NCBI GenBank assembly: GCA_963555705.1
Contig: OY743180.1
Coordinates: forward strand, 32,148,129 to 32,212,128
Direction of reading: 5' to 3'
Source: Ligustrum vulgare
Lineage: Eukaryota; Streptophyta; Magnoliopsida; Lamiales; Oleaceae
Length of the DNA stretch: 64,000 bases
Positions 43,617 through 55,700 of the stretch are shown here, in pieces. Position numbers and translations under genes: made by a program. The notes beneath the pieces were generated by a model. It saw only the letters and a program-made list of their open reading frames with translations, was not told where the DNA came from and made no database searches. Position 1 is the stretch's first letter. Each line of letters opens with the position of its first letter.

Positions 43617-44930
43617 GTGAACAGTTGCATATTCGAATCCTTATATGTTCGAATTTCTTAGCACTTTGTCAATCCAGTGGGTGATATCCAGACTCTGTCC
43701 AACTTAGAGTACAATCTACGATTTACATCCTCCATTAATCCCCAGGACAATGTAAGTGGGAGCGCCTAAGGTTGGCATCCAACCTTTTTTTTATATCATT
43801 ATTTGTTTAATTTATAATTTTTTGCCCCCTCCCAAAAAAAATAAAATAATAATTCAGCTTGAATATTGCAACTATAAAGATCACGTTCGTTTACATAAGA
43901 AAAATAATAATATAAAAGATTATATGAATTTTAATATATCTCATATTCTTCTAAAATGGGCTTGACTAATAATGAATGGTTGAGATTGAATTTGAAAAAT
44001 TGAGGTGAAAAAAAATAATCATTTAAATAAGCTCATATTTTAAGGTGATGCTACACTGCTGCTTGTATAACTCAATTTGACAATTCACTAAAAGACAAAA
44101 CTATTAAATATTTTATTTAATTTTGTTATCTTTTAGATTTAGATTTAGGTATTTATTTAATCATTGGATATATTATCCAAATCTAAAATATTTAGTTTTA
44201 CAATAAAACGTGTAAAATTTACTCTTACATGCTAAAGTTTTTCTTCTATAATAATATTTAATTCTTTAATTTTTTCTTCTAGATTAGTAACCAACATTTG
44301 TCTATCTTTAATAACTCTAGTAATTAGTGAAAAATCTATAAATGAATGTGTGGTTTTATTCCTTGATCTAACAATTTATAATGTCTTCCTAAATCATCTC
44401 TTATATATTTTAGTTGTATATTTGTTTCTCTTCTTAAATTTTTAAATTCATCTAAAATTATCAGAATTAAACTAATCAAAGATTCTGAATTCATAAACAA
44501 ATTATTTAAGACAATATAGTTAAACAAGAATATATAAACATGAAAAATAACTTCAGGTTACTAAAATTGCAATAATAAAGGAGATATATAATCTAACATA
44601 AATAATTAGCAATACTTATTTCTATCTATGAGTCCATAACGCTTCTTTGTAAACATGTTTTTAAAAGATTTTTTTACCAAATATTCTTTAGTTATTTATC
44701 TAAGTATTAAACACTTCACAATAGGTGATCGTTGCTGTTCGAAAGACTCACTTTAATACTTTCTGTTTAATACTTAAACAAACTCTTCAAAGAGGTTCAG
44801 CACAATCCAATTTCCCTTTCTACCTTTTGATGTACTCTTTTAACAAAAGTTTTATAAAGAATAATCTTATGGAGTCATACATAAATAGAGTATCATTTAT
44901 TATCTTATGACTTCATAAATATCTGGATTG
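43617..44930. other. AT-rich non-coding stretch
   Basis: The first 150 bp are probably leader sequence next to the Athila LTR. The rest shows no gene or repeat that I recognise. Confidence 0.4.
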
Positions 44931-44989
44931 AGTTTAGTTACTCGTACCTTCTGTTGGTTGATTTAGAGATTGTTGATGAAAGAAATTGT

Positions 44990-47111
44990 TTGAACTAGGA
45001 AAAACGAAATGAAAGATTGTAGATATTATTGATGCTAATGATCGATTACAAATTCAGATGACTTAGCTAATTCATTTTGTGTATGGACGTGAGCAACCAA
45101 ATGTTCAACATCAATCTCAATTGACATACAATAATCATTGAATGTCAGTCATCTAAATTAACCAGTATTATCAAGATGAATTGTCTCAATTGAGGCTCAA
45201 GGAATTCAGTTCGTAATTTCATGATTTGGGTATATTGACTCACATATATCTTTCAAGAAAGTTGGAGATTCAATATTGACTTTTGTAGTAGAAGATCTAA
45301 TTACTAACTTGCCTTGTGAATAAGCAACACATGAATAATCATTAGTTAAAAAAATTTTTAGTTCTTTAGAGGTTGTTCATGTTAGTTGTTAATTATTCGG
45401 TGTATCATTGTTTCTCCTGGATGTCAAAGTCTATCATGCCAAAGTATAAAAATTTTTGGATCAACGAACTTCGGCTTCATGATAAATTTTGATTTAGGAG
45501 AAGGTAGAATCAAAGTCTTGCTTTCTGACTGAAGAGCATAGCGGTCAGGGCCTTCCTGATCCGCATCATTTTTATGGATGTATAATACATGCCACAAGGA
45601 AGTGCAGAGAATTTTTCTTTTATTAGCACCTAACCCGATATAAAAGAAGTTATTCAAAAATATTTTGGATTATTTTCCTACATCATCTAATATTTATTCT
45701 AGCGAATATCTTTTAAGCTAAGCAAATTTCTTCTGGATTTGCTAAAAGAAATTACATTGTTAATATTTAATTTTTTATTATTTGATAAAATAATACAAGC
45801 TATTTTAGAGTTTTCAACGATCTTTGATGCACCTGATATTGTATTAACATTATTTTTTTTATATAATGTTAAGTCCAAAAAATAATTGTCTTGAAGAATA
45901 GTGTGTAGTTGCACTATCGGGTAAACAGATATTCTGGAAATTCATCCTGAATTTACAAAAATGAAAAAATAAATATTTTGGAACATTGATTTTATAATTA
46001 AAAAATAAAGCAATACTTTTAATCAACTAAAAAATGCTTTAACAATTTAATGTTTTGAACTCTAGATAATAAGGGAAAATATAATTCGAACTAGATTTAA
46101 ACAATAACTACTAAGATGCTGAAAATTAAACTAATAAATATTATCAATAATCAGCAAAATTTGTTTCCACTTTCTCTTTTCCCTTGATTGATTTTTTTTA
46201 TAGAGATCCATAAGATATTTTTTCGTATGATAGGTACGTGCCTAATGTCATTTCATTCCATATCTAAAACAACTTTTTTCGTGTTCCTATTTGGATATGC
46301 TATTTTCCTTTGCTTTGTGCATTTTAAAATTGATGTCATGTTGTTAATAATTTTGTTGATTATTTCATCAGTGGTTTCTTGCACTTCCGCGACCGCATCC
46401 AAATATGTGTCCACATCCTTATCTTTGTCCACGTCCACGCTCATGTCTTGATATTGCACTTGCTTCAAGAAATGAAGTACCATTTGCTTTAGGAAATGGT
46501 ACTTAACCAATTGGATGTAACCCATAATTTTTCATCAACAATTCATTATTCTGTTCAACTATAAGCATACGTGATATGAGTTTTAAGGACTTTTTGAAAT
46601 CTTGCTCATGATATTGTTACTATAAGAGAACATTCAAGGCATGGAAAGTAGAAAAAATTTTCTCCGACATATCTTCATCAGCGATTTTTTTCCACACAAT
46701 GTTAATTTTGAACATATTATGAACAGTTCAGAATTGTACTTATTCACAATTTTGAAATCTTCCAAGTGAAGATGCATCCATTCATAGCGGGTTTTCGGGA
46801 GAACTATAGTACTCTGGTGGTCAAATCTTTCAACCAAGTTTTTTCAAAGAATCTGTGGACATTTCACAATGAGATATGCAACGTCAATCCATTGTGAAGA
46901 TGATGACAAAGATAAATACTTTTGCATGATCCTTAAGGGATTCTTTGTTTCTTTCTTTTATTGTCTCTCCCAAACATTTTGAGATAAGGTGAATAACAGC
47001 ATTTAGGACACATGATAGATAATTTTTGTCAGATATGTCGAGTGCAACAAACTCGAGTTTAGTGATTTTTGCCATTTGGGTAATTATACAATAAAACAAA
47101 AGAAAATACAA
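44990..47111 (-). pseudogene. Decayed Copia retrotransposon gag and partial pol
   Basis: On the minus strand: gag start MAKITKLEFVALDISDKNYLS (47040); the UBN2-type gag segment ERFDHQSTIVLPKTRYEWMHL (46830); a degraded Arg/Gly-type tract now rich in Asp (46450); a protease/linker segment with SKSRRNLLSLKDIR (45700-45914); the pre-integrase motif ILWHDRL (45430); and an integrase fragment with FNDYCMSIEIDVEHLVAHVHTQN (about 45100). Pol ends near 44990. Stops are frequent. A possible degenerate primer site and LTR start (TGATAACA|TGTTATAAATTAGAG) lies at 47811-47835. Confidence 0.75.
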
Positions 47112-47559
47112 TTAATTTCTAATAATGTGATTAAAATATTATATAATCACATAATAAAAAATTAAATAGTCAATGTCAACATCACATAAGTTATATATTA
47201 TCATTCAAGGATAAATATTATGACATACTCTCGATATATGTTACTTCCAGAGCGTGTTGTATTTCGATATTGCTTCTTCAAGAATAATAAGTCAATATTT
47301 TTCTGAAACATTAACAATTATAATTTATGCTCTTGAAGCAAATAATATTCTTTTACAATATTAATTATAGTATTGTGTTACCTCAGGAGCAACAACAAAT
47401 TATTTATAATATTTAATTATATGAATAATATTATTCTTAAATATTAATTATATTATTGTGCTATTTTAGAAATAACAATGTAGTGAGTCATCAATTTAAA
47501 TGCGAAAGATTCAACAATAATAATATATGCATTAAATACACATAAAAAATGTTAATATG

Positions 47560-47665
47560 TCAGATTATAGGCTTGAATTCAAAGAATTGTTTAGCTCCAT
47601 GTGTACGAGAATAGGCTCTTGATTTCAATGAATTGTTTAGCTCCTTCTGTACGAGAATAGGCTTG
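47560..47665. repeat. Short tandem duplication
   Basis: A unit containing GAATTGTTTAGCTCC and TGTACGAGAATAGGCT occurs twice. Confidence 0.7.
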
Positions 47666-48577
47666 AATTAGATCTTGAAAATTCACATGCCACTAAAAAT
47701 TAATTCTAGCGCACTTGATATTGCCTTCTAACTAATATTTGATGTATGAGATTTTGGAGAATTTTTTTTTCTTTTTTTTTTTTTTAACTCAATTTAATTG
47801 AGATTCGTAATGATAACATGTTATAAATTAGAGAGAAAGAGTGAAAAATACTTCCTAATTTAATAATGTTCGTTGTCTCTTCAAATTTCATTGATTTATA
47901 TTTATATTTATACTACTTTTAAAATAACTTGAATGAATAAATATTTTGGATCATAACACTCTCAAAAATAATTTATAATTTCTTTTTTATCCTTCAATTA
48001 TTTTTATTTTAATTATAACATTTTATAATTAAAAATAAAATTTCTAATTTAAAGATGTCGTTGTCTCTTCAAATTTCATTAATCTATATTTATATCTATA
48101 CTACTTCTAATATGTGAAACCATTGATCTATATTTGTATCTATACCACCAAATATTTTACTAATATGTCACTGTATAAATGTGATATCATTTTTTTGTTA
48201 TTTATTATTAGTTTCTTTCAAAATCATCTATATTTTAAGTTAAAATGTCATAATCTATTCATGTTTGGTGATTTTTAAGAGATATTGAGACTCGTGATTT
48301 TTTTGTTTATTATTAGTACTTATATCTTATTGTTTTAGCAGCTAAGAGAGCCAACACATGTTTTTAAGTAATTCAATACTTTTTCAGAGTTTTTATTTTT
48401 TTATTCAAGTCTTAACTTCATTTATTTATAAAAATTGCACACAATAAGTATTTGTGGAAGTAATAAATTAAAAACATCGATTAGTTGATAATAATTTTGA
48501 AAAACTAAATATGTTAAAGATATGTACTTGACGTATATCTTGATTCACCTTAACATAAGCTCGGATTTTAAATAAAA

Positions 48578-49063
48578 TCATCTACAATTTAGTGAAATTA
48601 AGTCAATCAACTTCAATTTGTTAGTAAATTTGATCTCTTTTTCAGTTATTGTCTTGACGAAATACTGACTCAATATTAATCTAATAGATAATCAACATGT
48701 AAATACGTGTTTTTAATTTATACAGTTTTTTTCTAAAAAAAATGTTAAAATTAATTGATGTGTATTAAGAAGATATTCAATTCAAGACATTCAAATATAT
48801 TTCATAATATCATTACAAAGTCATCTTCAATTTAGTGAAATTAAATCAATCAACTTCAATATGTTAGTAAGTTTGATCTCTTTTTCAATTATTGTCTTGA
48901 CGAAAATACCGACTCAATATTAATCTAATAGATAATCAACACTTAAATATGTGCTTTTTAATTTATACAATTTTAAAAAATATATTAAAAATAGTTGATG
49001 TGCATTAAGAAGATATTTTATTCAGACATTCAAATATATTTCATAATATTATCACAAAATCAC
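48578..49063. repeat. 243-bp tandem duplication
   Basis: Two diverged copies (starting at 48578 and 48821) of a segment beginning TCATCT.CAATTTAGTG and containing TTGTCTTGACGAAA. It directly precedes a Helitron-like 3' end. Confidence 0.8.
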
Positions 49064-49088
49064 GTCCAATGCACGCGCTACTAACTAG
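49063..49088 (+). mobile_element. Helitron-like 3' end, degenerate
   Basis: CCAATGCACGCGCTACTAA followed by CTAG and a T resembles a Helitron terminus with a decayed hairpin. The 5' end was not found. Confidence 0.4.
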
Positions 49089-49715
49089 TATATATAAAAG
49101 GGAGTATTAGGAATACACAATGTAATAAATTCTATGGTTGCAAGGATAAAAATTTCATTCACTAATATATAATATTTATAACATGATAGAGAGTTGCACT
49201 AACATTTTATAAAACTAAGAGAACAAGAAAGAAAACTAGTCATTATAATAATGGATCTACAAATAGGTTCCAATGCAAAATACATACAGCCTTGTAGAGT
49301 AACTATAACTATCCTGACAAGTATTTTCATCATTATCTATTATAATACAATTCATTAAAATTTTCTCCATTAAAGTTCAGTGACTGAATTGAGACAAAGT
49401 AAAGCTTAGTGTTGCAGTTGAGATTCGCTGAAAATTATGAAATTTACTCTAAATCAATACATTCATAAAGACCACAAATTTCAAGTCCCACCACCACAAG
49501 GCTGAGGGATCAAAAGAAAAAAGATGCACCATTTAATGGATCCTCGCACAATTTCGTTCTTTCCTTTTCTAAACCAAAATGGCCATTAGGATGATATGAC
49601 AGAGATGAAGGATCCTAAAGACTACTAAATCATACGGATTCTGTATAAAGATTAATGGAAAATAGACAAAATAGACCAGAAACTCGACCGATCAATAGAC
49701 CAAAAGGGCCTCTAG

Positions 49716-52700
49716 TTATCCTTTTGTTCTCATTATTGTAATGCTGCCTTTTCCACCTTCAGTGTGAATCTTAGTTTTCCCAACGACAGGCTTCCCAGTG
49801 ATTGCAGATGTGGGATAAGAGAGAGAAGGATCTTTCTCTGGCCCAGTATGAATCCTTTGGTTTATGTCCTTCAAAGTCAGGTCTCCATGCATACCACAGG
49901 GTTTAATGAAGGCAAAAGGATAGACGACCGAAGAAGCTAACTTTGGAGGACTCCGAATATATGATTTCCTACCTGATAATTTCACAGGAAAAAACAAAAC
50001 AAAACAAAGATGAACAGATCCCTTCAGTTACGAACCAATTGTCAACCTGAGTGAAATAGTATCGATAAATTACCTCTGAGAACAACATTTCCACGAGTTC
50101 GAACAGGTGGTTTTTGAACTGTATTACTTTGATATTCAGGAGGGATGTTGCAAAAATCTGCAATACTAAATAATCCATTTCAAGGAGGAGAGAAGGAAAG
50201 CCAATGTTGAAAATAGTAAGCAACATATTAATGGAGAATATTCACATGCCTGTAATGTCAATTTGAACATCAGATGCCCCGGACGCACTACCACTGTTTC
50301 CCACAGTAAACTATTCAGAAAACTAGTTTCAACAAGAAAATAAGGAATCTGAGGGCAAAAAGCTAAAAAAAAAAAAAAACCTACAGATCATCAGTGCTGA
50401 AATGCATCTCAGCGTCATTAAAGCAATCTGAAACCCATCCTTCAGATGCTGGATCCAAGCACTCGTTACTGGAAGCAGACGTGCCTTCTGGAAAGGAAAA
50501 AAAGAATCATTACAGGGAATCATATGCATAAATAATAAAATCTAGTCCAACTTTTTCTCAAAGCAAAAATTACAAGAAACAGACCTGCAAATCCAGCAAC
50601 CCACTGTGACATTTCACCCATAGCCTCTTCAAGAGAATCCTCGGTCTCCTAAACATGGAAACAGAGATCTCTGAATTGCTCAATATAAAATTTAGAGTAA
50701 CAATTTAATAATGAAATCAGCTGGGTATATGATGAATATGACGAAATGACAGAGAATGTTGTATATTTGATTCATAATCTGGAAATACAAAATGAAAGAA
50801 ATGAAATGACAAATAAGGAAGGCAGGTTTCGAGAGCTGCCCCTCTCCAATTGATCCAGAATTTTCTTTACGTTTATGCCTCCCCCCTCCATCCTACTCTC
50901 CCTTCTTTATTCAATTGTAACAACCTGACACATTTTAACTAACCCCCCAGCTATTCTCGAATATTCCAATTAAGTCCCCTTCTTGTGACGTCTGGAATAA
51001 GTGAACCGTATAGGGGGCTTATCAATACCCCCCGCCAATAAAAGCACCTTGTCCTCAAGGTGAAATTCTGGGAATTGTGCATTTATCAGCCCAAAAGGCT
51101 CCCATGAAGCTTCAAAAGGTGGAAGGTCCTGCCATTGAATTAAAACCTCTGGCCCACTCTCAGCTGGATCACTGCTTGGCCAAATTCCTAACACAGCAAA
51201 TGGTTGCACACTCCATTCCATATCTGAACTGAGCAATGCTGGAATAGGTTGGGTTGGAGTAGTAGATCCAATAGCCTTACACAACTGGGATACATGGAAA
51301 ACTGGATGGATGTTGGAGCTCTCTGGAAGTTGAAGTTTGTAAGCCACCTGACCCATTTTCTGGAGAATTTTGTACGGACCAAAGAATCTGGGTGATAATT
51401 TCTCATTAGCACGTATGGCTAAGAGATTTCTGTCTATACGGTTGTAATTTGAGGTACACATACTCCCCTCCCTGGAAATGGACTTCCCTCCTATTACTAT
51501 CTACAAACTTCTTCATTCTTGACTGGGCCTTTTCTAACTGCAATTTAACTCATCAATCATCTTATTGCGGTTTTGCAGCTGTTGATCAAGATCTGCCAGT
51601 GGTGTTTGCTGTGTACCATAACGGATAACCGGGGGTGGATCTCGCCCATAGACTATTTTGAAAGGAGTCATCTTGGTTGAAGTGTGAAAAGAAGAATTAT
51701 ACCAAAATTCTGCCCACGGAATCCACTCTACCCATGTATGAGGATGGATGTTAGCAAAGCAACGTAAATAAGCTTCCAAGCACCGGTTCACCACCTCAGA
51801 CTGCCCATCGAATTGAGGATGATAAGCTGTGCTTCGGCGAAGTGTCGTATTTTGAAGGCGTAAGAGTTCGGTCCGGAAAAGACTAAGAAAGACCTTGTCC
51901 CTATCCGACACAATGGAACGAGGAAAGCCATGAAGTCTCACCACCTCGTGAATGAACAAAGCCGCCACTGTTTTGGCTGTGAAAGGATGTTTCAACGTCA
52001 TAAAGTGGGCATACTTGCTTAGCCGGTCCACTACCACCAATATGGTATCCATCCCCCTAGACTTTGGTAAGCCCTCTATAAAATCCATGGTAAGATCCTC
52101 CCAGATACCTAGGGTTGTAGTAAACCTGCTGGAGAAAGGGCTAGGTATTTATTTTGCTGGCAAATAGAACAAGCTTCCACGAATTTCTGAATCTCTTTCT
52201 TCATCCCATCCCAAAACAACTCCTGGGCAATCCTCTTATAGGTCTTCAAAACCCCAGAATGGCCTCCCAACACGCTGCCATGAAATTCTTGAAGTAATCT
52301 AGGAATCATCGTGGAGTCTTTAGGCAAGACTAAACGTTGTTTGTACAAAAGGCACCCATCTATAACTGACCAATCTTCCACAGCTAAGGGATCTTTGATT
52401 AGTGCCTCTCTAATACTTGACAACCTCTCATCCTTCGTTATTTGTGCCTGTAATTCACTCAAGTCCAGCACTTTCGACATGGTGATCGCAGATAATTCAG
52501 CTGCAAGAGGAAGTCTAGAAAGGGCGTCTGCTGCCTTATTCTCTAGCCCAGGTCTATATTGAATCTCAAAATCATATCCCAGCAACTTGGTGACCCACTT
52601 TTGATGTTCTGCCGATACTAACCGCTGCTCCTAGAGAAATTTCAAACTCTTTTGATCTGTCCGTACTACAAAATGTCGCCCAAGCAAATAGTGTCTCCAC

Positions 52701-55700
52701 TTCTGTATTGCCAATACTATGGCCATGAGTTCTCTTTCGTAAATGGATTTTTGTCTAGCCCTTGGAGATAATAAGGCTTGACTGAAATAAGATATAGGCT
52801 TCTGTTCTTGAGAGAGGGCAGCCCCTAAACCAACTCCTGAAGCGTCCGTCTAGACTACAAACGGTAATAAAAAATTCGGTAGAGCCAAAACAGGGACATT
52901 TGTCATGGCTATCTTCAACTGGTTAAATGCGACATCGGCATCCTGATCCCAATGGAAGCTATCTTTCTTCAATTGTCTTGTCAATGGTTCAGCTATTCGC
53001 CCATATCCTTCTACAAATTTCCAATAGTATCCTGTCAATCCCAAAAAACCCCTCAATTCTCTGAGGTTTTTTGGTACTGGCCACGATTGCATTGCATCAA
53101 TCTTCTTTGGGTCTGCCGCCACTCCCTCTGAACTAATTACATGTCCCAGATATTCCAAGGTACTACAACCGAACTCACATTTCTTCTGATTAACATACAA
53201 CTGCTGCTCATGCAAGATCTTCAGCACTTCACCCAAGTGAATGCAATGTTCTTCCATATTATGACTATAAACCAGTATATCATAAAAAAAAAACCAATAC
53301 ATACCTTCTCAATAAACCTTTAAAAATCCGATTCATTAGTGACTGGAAGGTAGCAGGGGCATTGGTGAGCCCAAAAGGCATCACCAAGAAATCGTAATGT
53401 CCCTCATGAGTCCGGAAGGCAGTTTTATACTGATCCCCATTCTTCAGTCGTATTTGATGATAACCCGACTTCAAATCGAGCTTAGAGAATGTAGTGGCAC
53501 CATGCAATTCGTCTAAGAGCTCATCAATGGCAGGTATATGAAAACGGTCAGGTACAGTGGCTCTATTTACTGCTCGATAGTCAATACAAAACCTCCATCC
53601 TCCGTCTTTTTTCTTTACTAGTAATACTGGACTGGAAAATGAGCACACTAGTTTGAATAATTCCAGCCTTTAACATTTCTGCCACCAACTGCTCAATTTC
53701 TGTTTTTTGTGCATGAGGATACCTGTATGGTCGCACATTAATAGGCTCTGTCCCTGTCTTCAGTGTGATCGCATGTTCATGCCCTCGTGAAGGAGGTAAT
53801 CCGGCAGGTAACTCAAAGATTGCTTGGTACTTAGCTAAAATGCTTTGAATTGGTGGAGGAATTTCCTTTTCTGCAAATTGCTTTTCCCCTTCTACTTGCA
53901 CTGAACAAAGCTCTACCATCACTCCATCTCCCTCCTTCTGTTTGGTTTTCATCATGGATTTTAATGAAACTAAAGATCTGCTCAGTCCCACATCTCCCCG
54001 CAGTGTAAGTATTTTATCTCCCATAGTTATCTTCATCTCCAATAGCTTCCAATTGACTTGAACTGTTCCCAAAGTACTTAACCACTGCATTCCCAGTATC
54101 ATGTCCGAACTACCCAGCTCAATGGGTAAGAACTCATCTATGACCACCACTGATTGTATGTGCAACACCACTCCTTTACAAATCCCCCTTCACCTTACAG
54201 ACATCCCAGTACCCACTTGTACTCCGTACCCTTTCGTTTCTGTGATTGGTATGTCTAACTTCTTAATTAATTCCAAAGACATAAAGTTATGGTTGCCCCG
54301 GAATCAATGAGTACTACCACATCCTGTCCATTGACAGAACCTTTCACTTTCATTGTTTTAGGTGAAGTCAATCCAACTACTGAATTCATTGATAGTTCTA
54401 CTCCTTGCAACTCCATTCCCTCGGCTTTCTCTTCCTCAGAATGTCCCTCTTGCTCATGTAATTCAATCTCATCATCCACTAATAACACATGTAATTCCTT
54501 ATTACGACATTTATGCCCAATTGTATATTTCTCATCACATCTAAAACACAATCCCTTTTCCTTTTTTGCTTGAATTTCAGACTGAGATAATTTTTTAAAT
54601 CCAGTAACTCCAGTTGAAGAATTCAAACCTGTTTTCTCTAATAAAGCATTACCGCGAGGTGGGTTCCATGGAATAGTTCTCTGCTCCATTCTAGCAGGAG
54701 TCGGGAGCATGTTGTTCCTATAACGTGGGCGGTCCTTCTCTCTGAATTTATTCACCCTATTATTCCGATCCTCCACTCTTTGAGCCATGTACATAATTTG
54801 AGATAGTCCTACTAAGCGTGCCATTAACACCTCAGCTTGCACTTCTTCTTCCAGCCCATTAATGAATACCCCTTCCAATGTTTCCTCACTCACCTGTGTT
54901 AAAGGTGCAGCTAAGATTTCAAACTTTTCTCTGTATTGTGCCACCGTACCAGCTTTCCAGATTGCCAGAAATCATTGGTGCAACGTGCCATACTAAGTAT
55001 CTCTGAACCGTTCCAGTAACCTTTGTTTCAATTCACCCCATCTGCGTATCGGGTGTCTCCCATCTTCCCACTGAAACCATGAAAGAGCACTTCCCTCCAT
55101 GCACACTCCCTCAGCCACCACTCTCTCAGTATCATTCAATTTATTCATATTAAAATACCTTTTAGCTCGGAATATCCATGCGTCTGGATCCTCTCCATTA
55201 AATAGCGGTAATTCCAATTTACGATGTTGGTTCTCTGAAGATTCCAGAGCTGAGCTCCCAGTCTTCGCAAGGTTGACATCTGTTGGCTCCTCGAAAGACA
55301 TCGTGAATTTCATCCCACTCCCTTCTGGTTGCAATTGTTGTGAATCCAGCGACTGATTTTTAATCATCTTGGCTATGGTTTGGAGTCCCTCGTTTAACTC
55401 CCTTCGACCCATCGCTAAACTCATCTCAATTTTCTCATTCAATTTTCCCAACTCCCTCCCCAATCTCGAGTTCAACTGCTCCATGTCTCCTTTTAATTCT
55501 ACTACCATGGAATTCAATTCTGGAATCTGGGTCACCGAAGATTTCAAGGCATCGATTCTAGTATCCATCCGTGTTATCAGCATCTGTTCTCCAGAATCTT
55601 ACGTCTCTGATACCAATTGATAAGCTCCTGTTCCTGAATTGCTCAATATAAAATTTAGAGTAACAATTTAATAATGAAATCAGCTGGGTATATGATGAAT

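Noticed and set aside
45424..45657. Possible small gene of 77 codons
   Set aside because: The ILWHDRL end is the Copia pre-integrase motif, so it is a retrotransposon fragment.
50329..50529. 66-codon minus-strand ORF
   Set aside because: It is an out-of-frame shadow of XRI1 exon 6. The conserved [14 protein letters not shown] lies in another frame.
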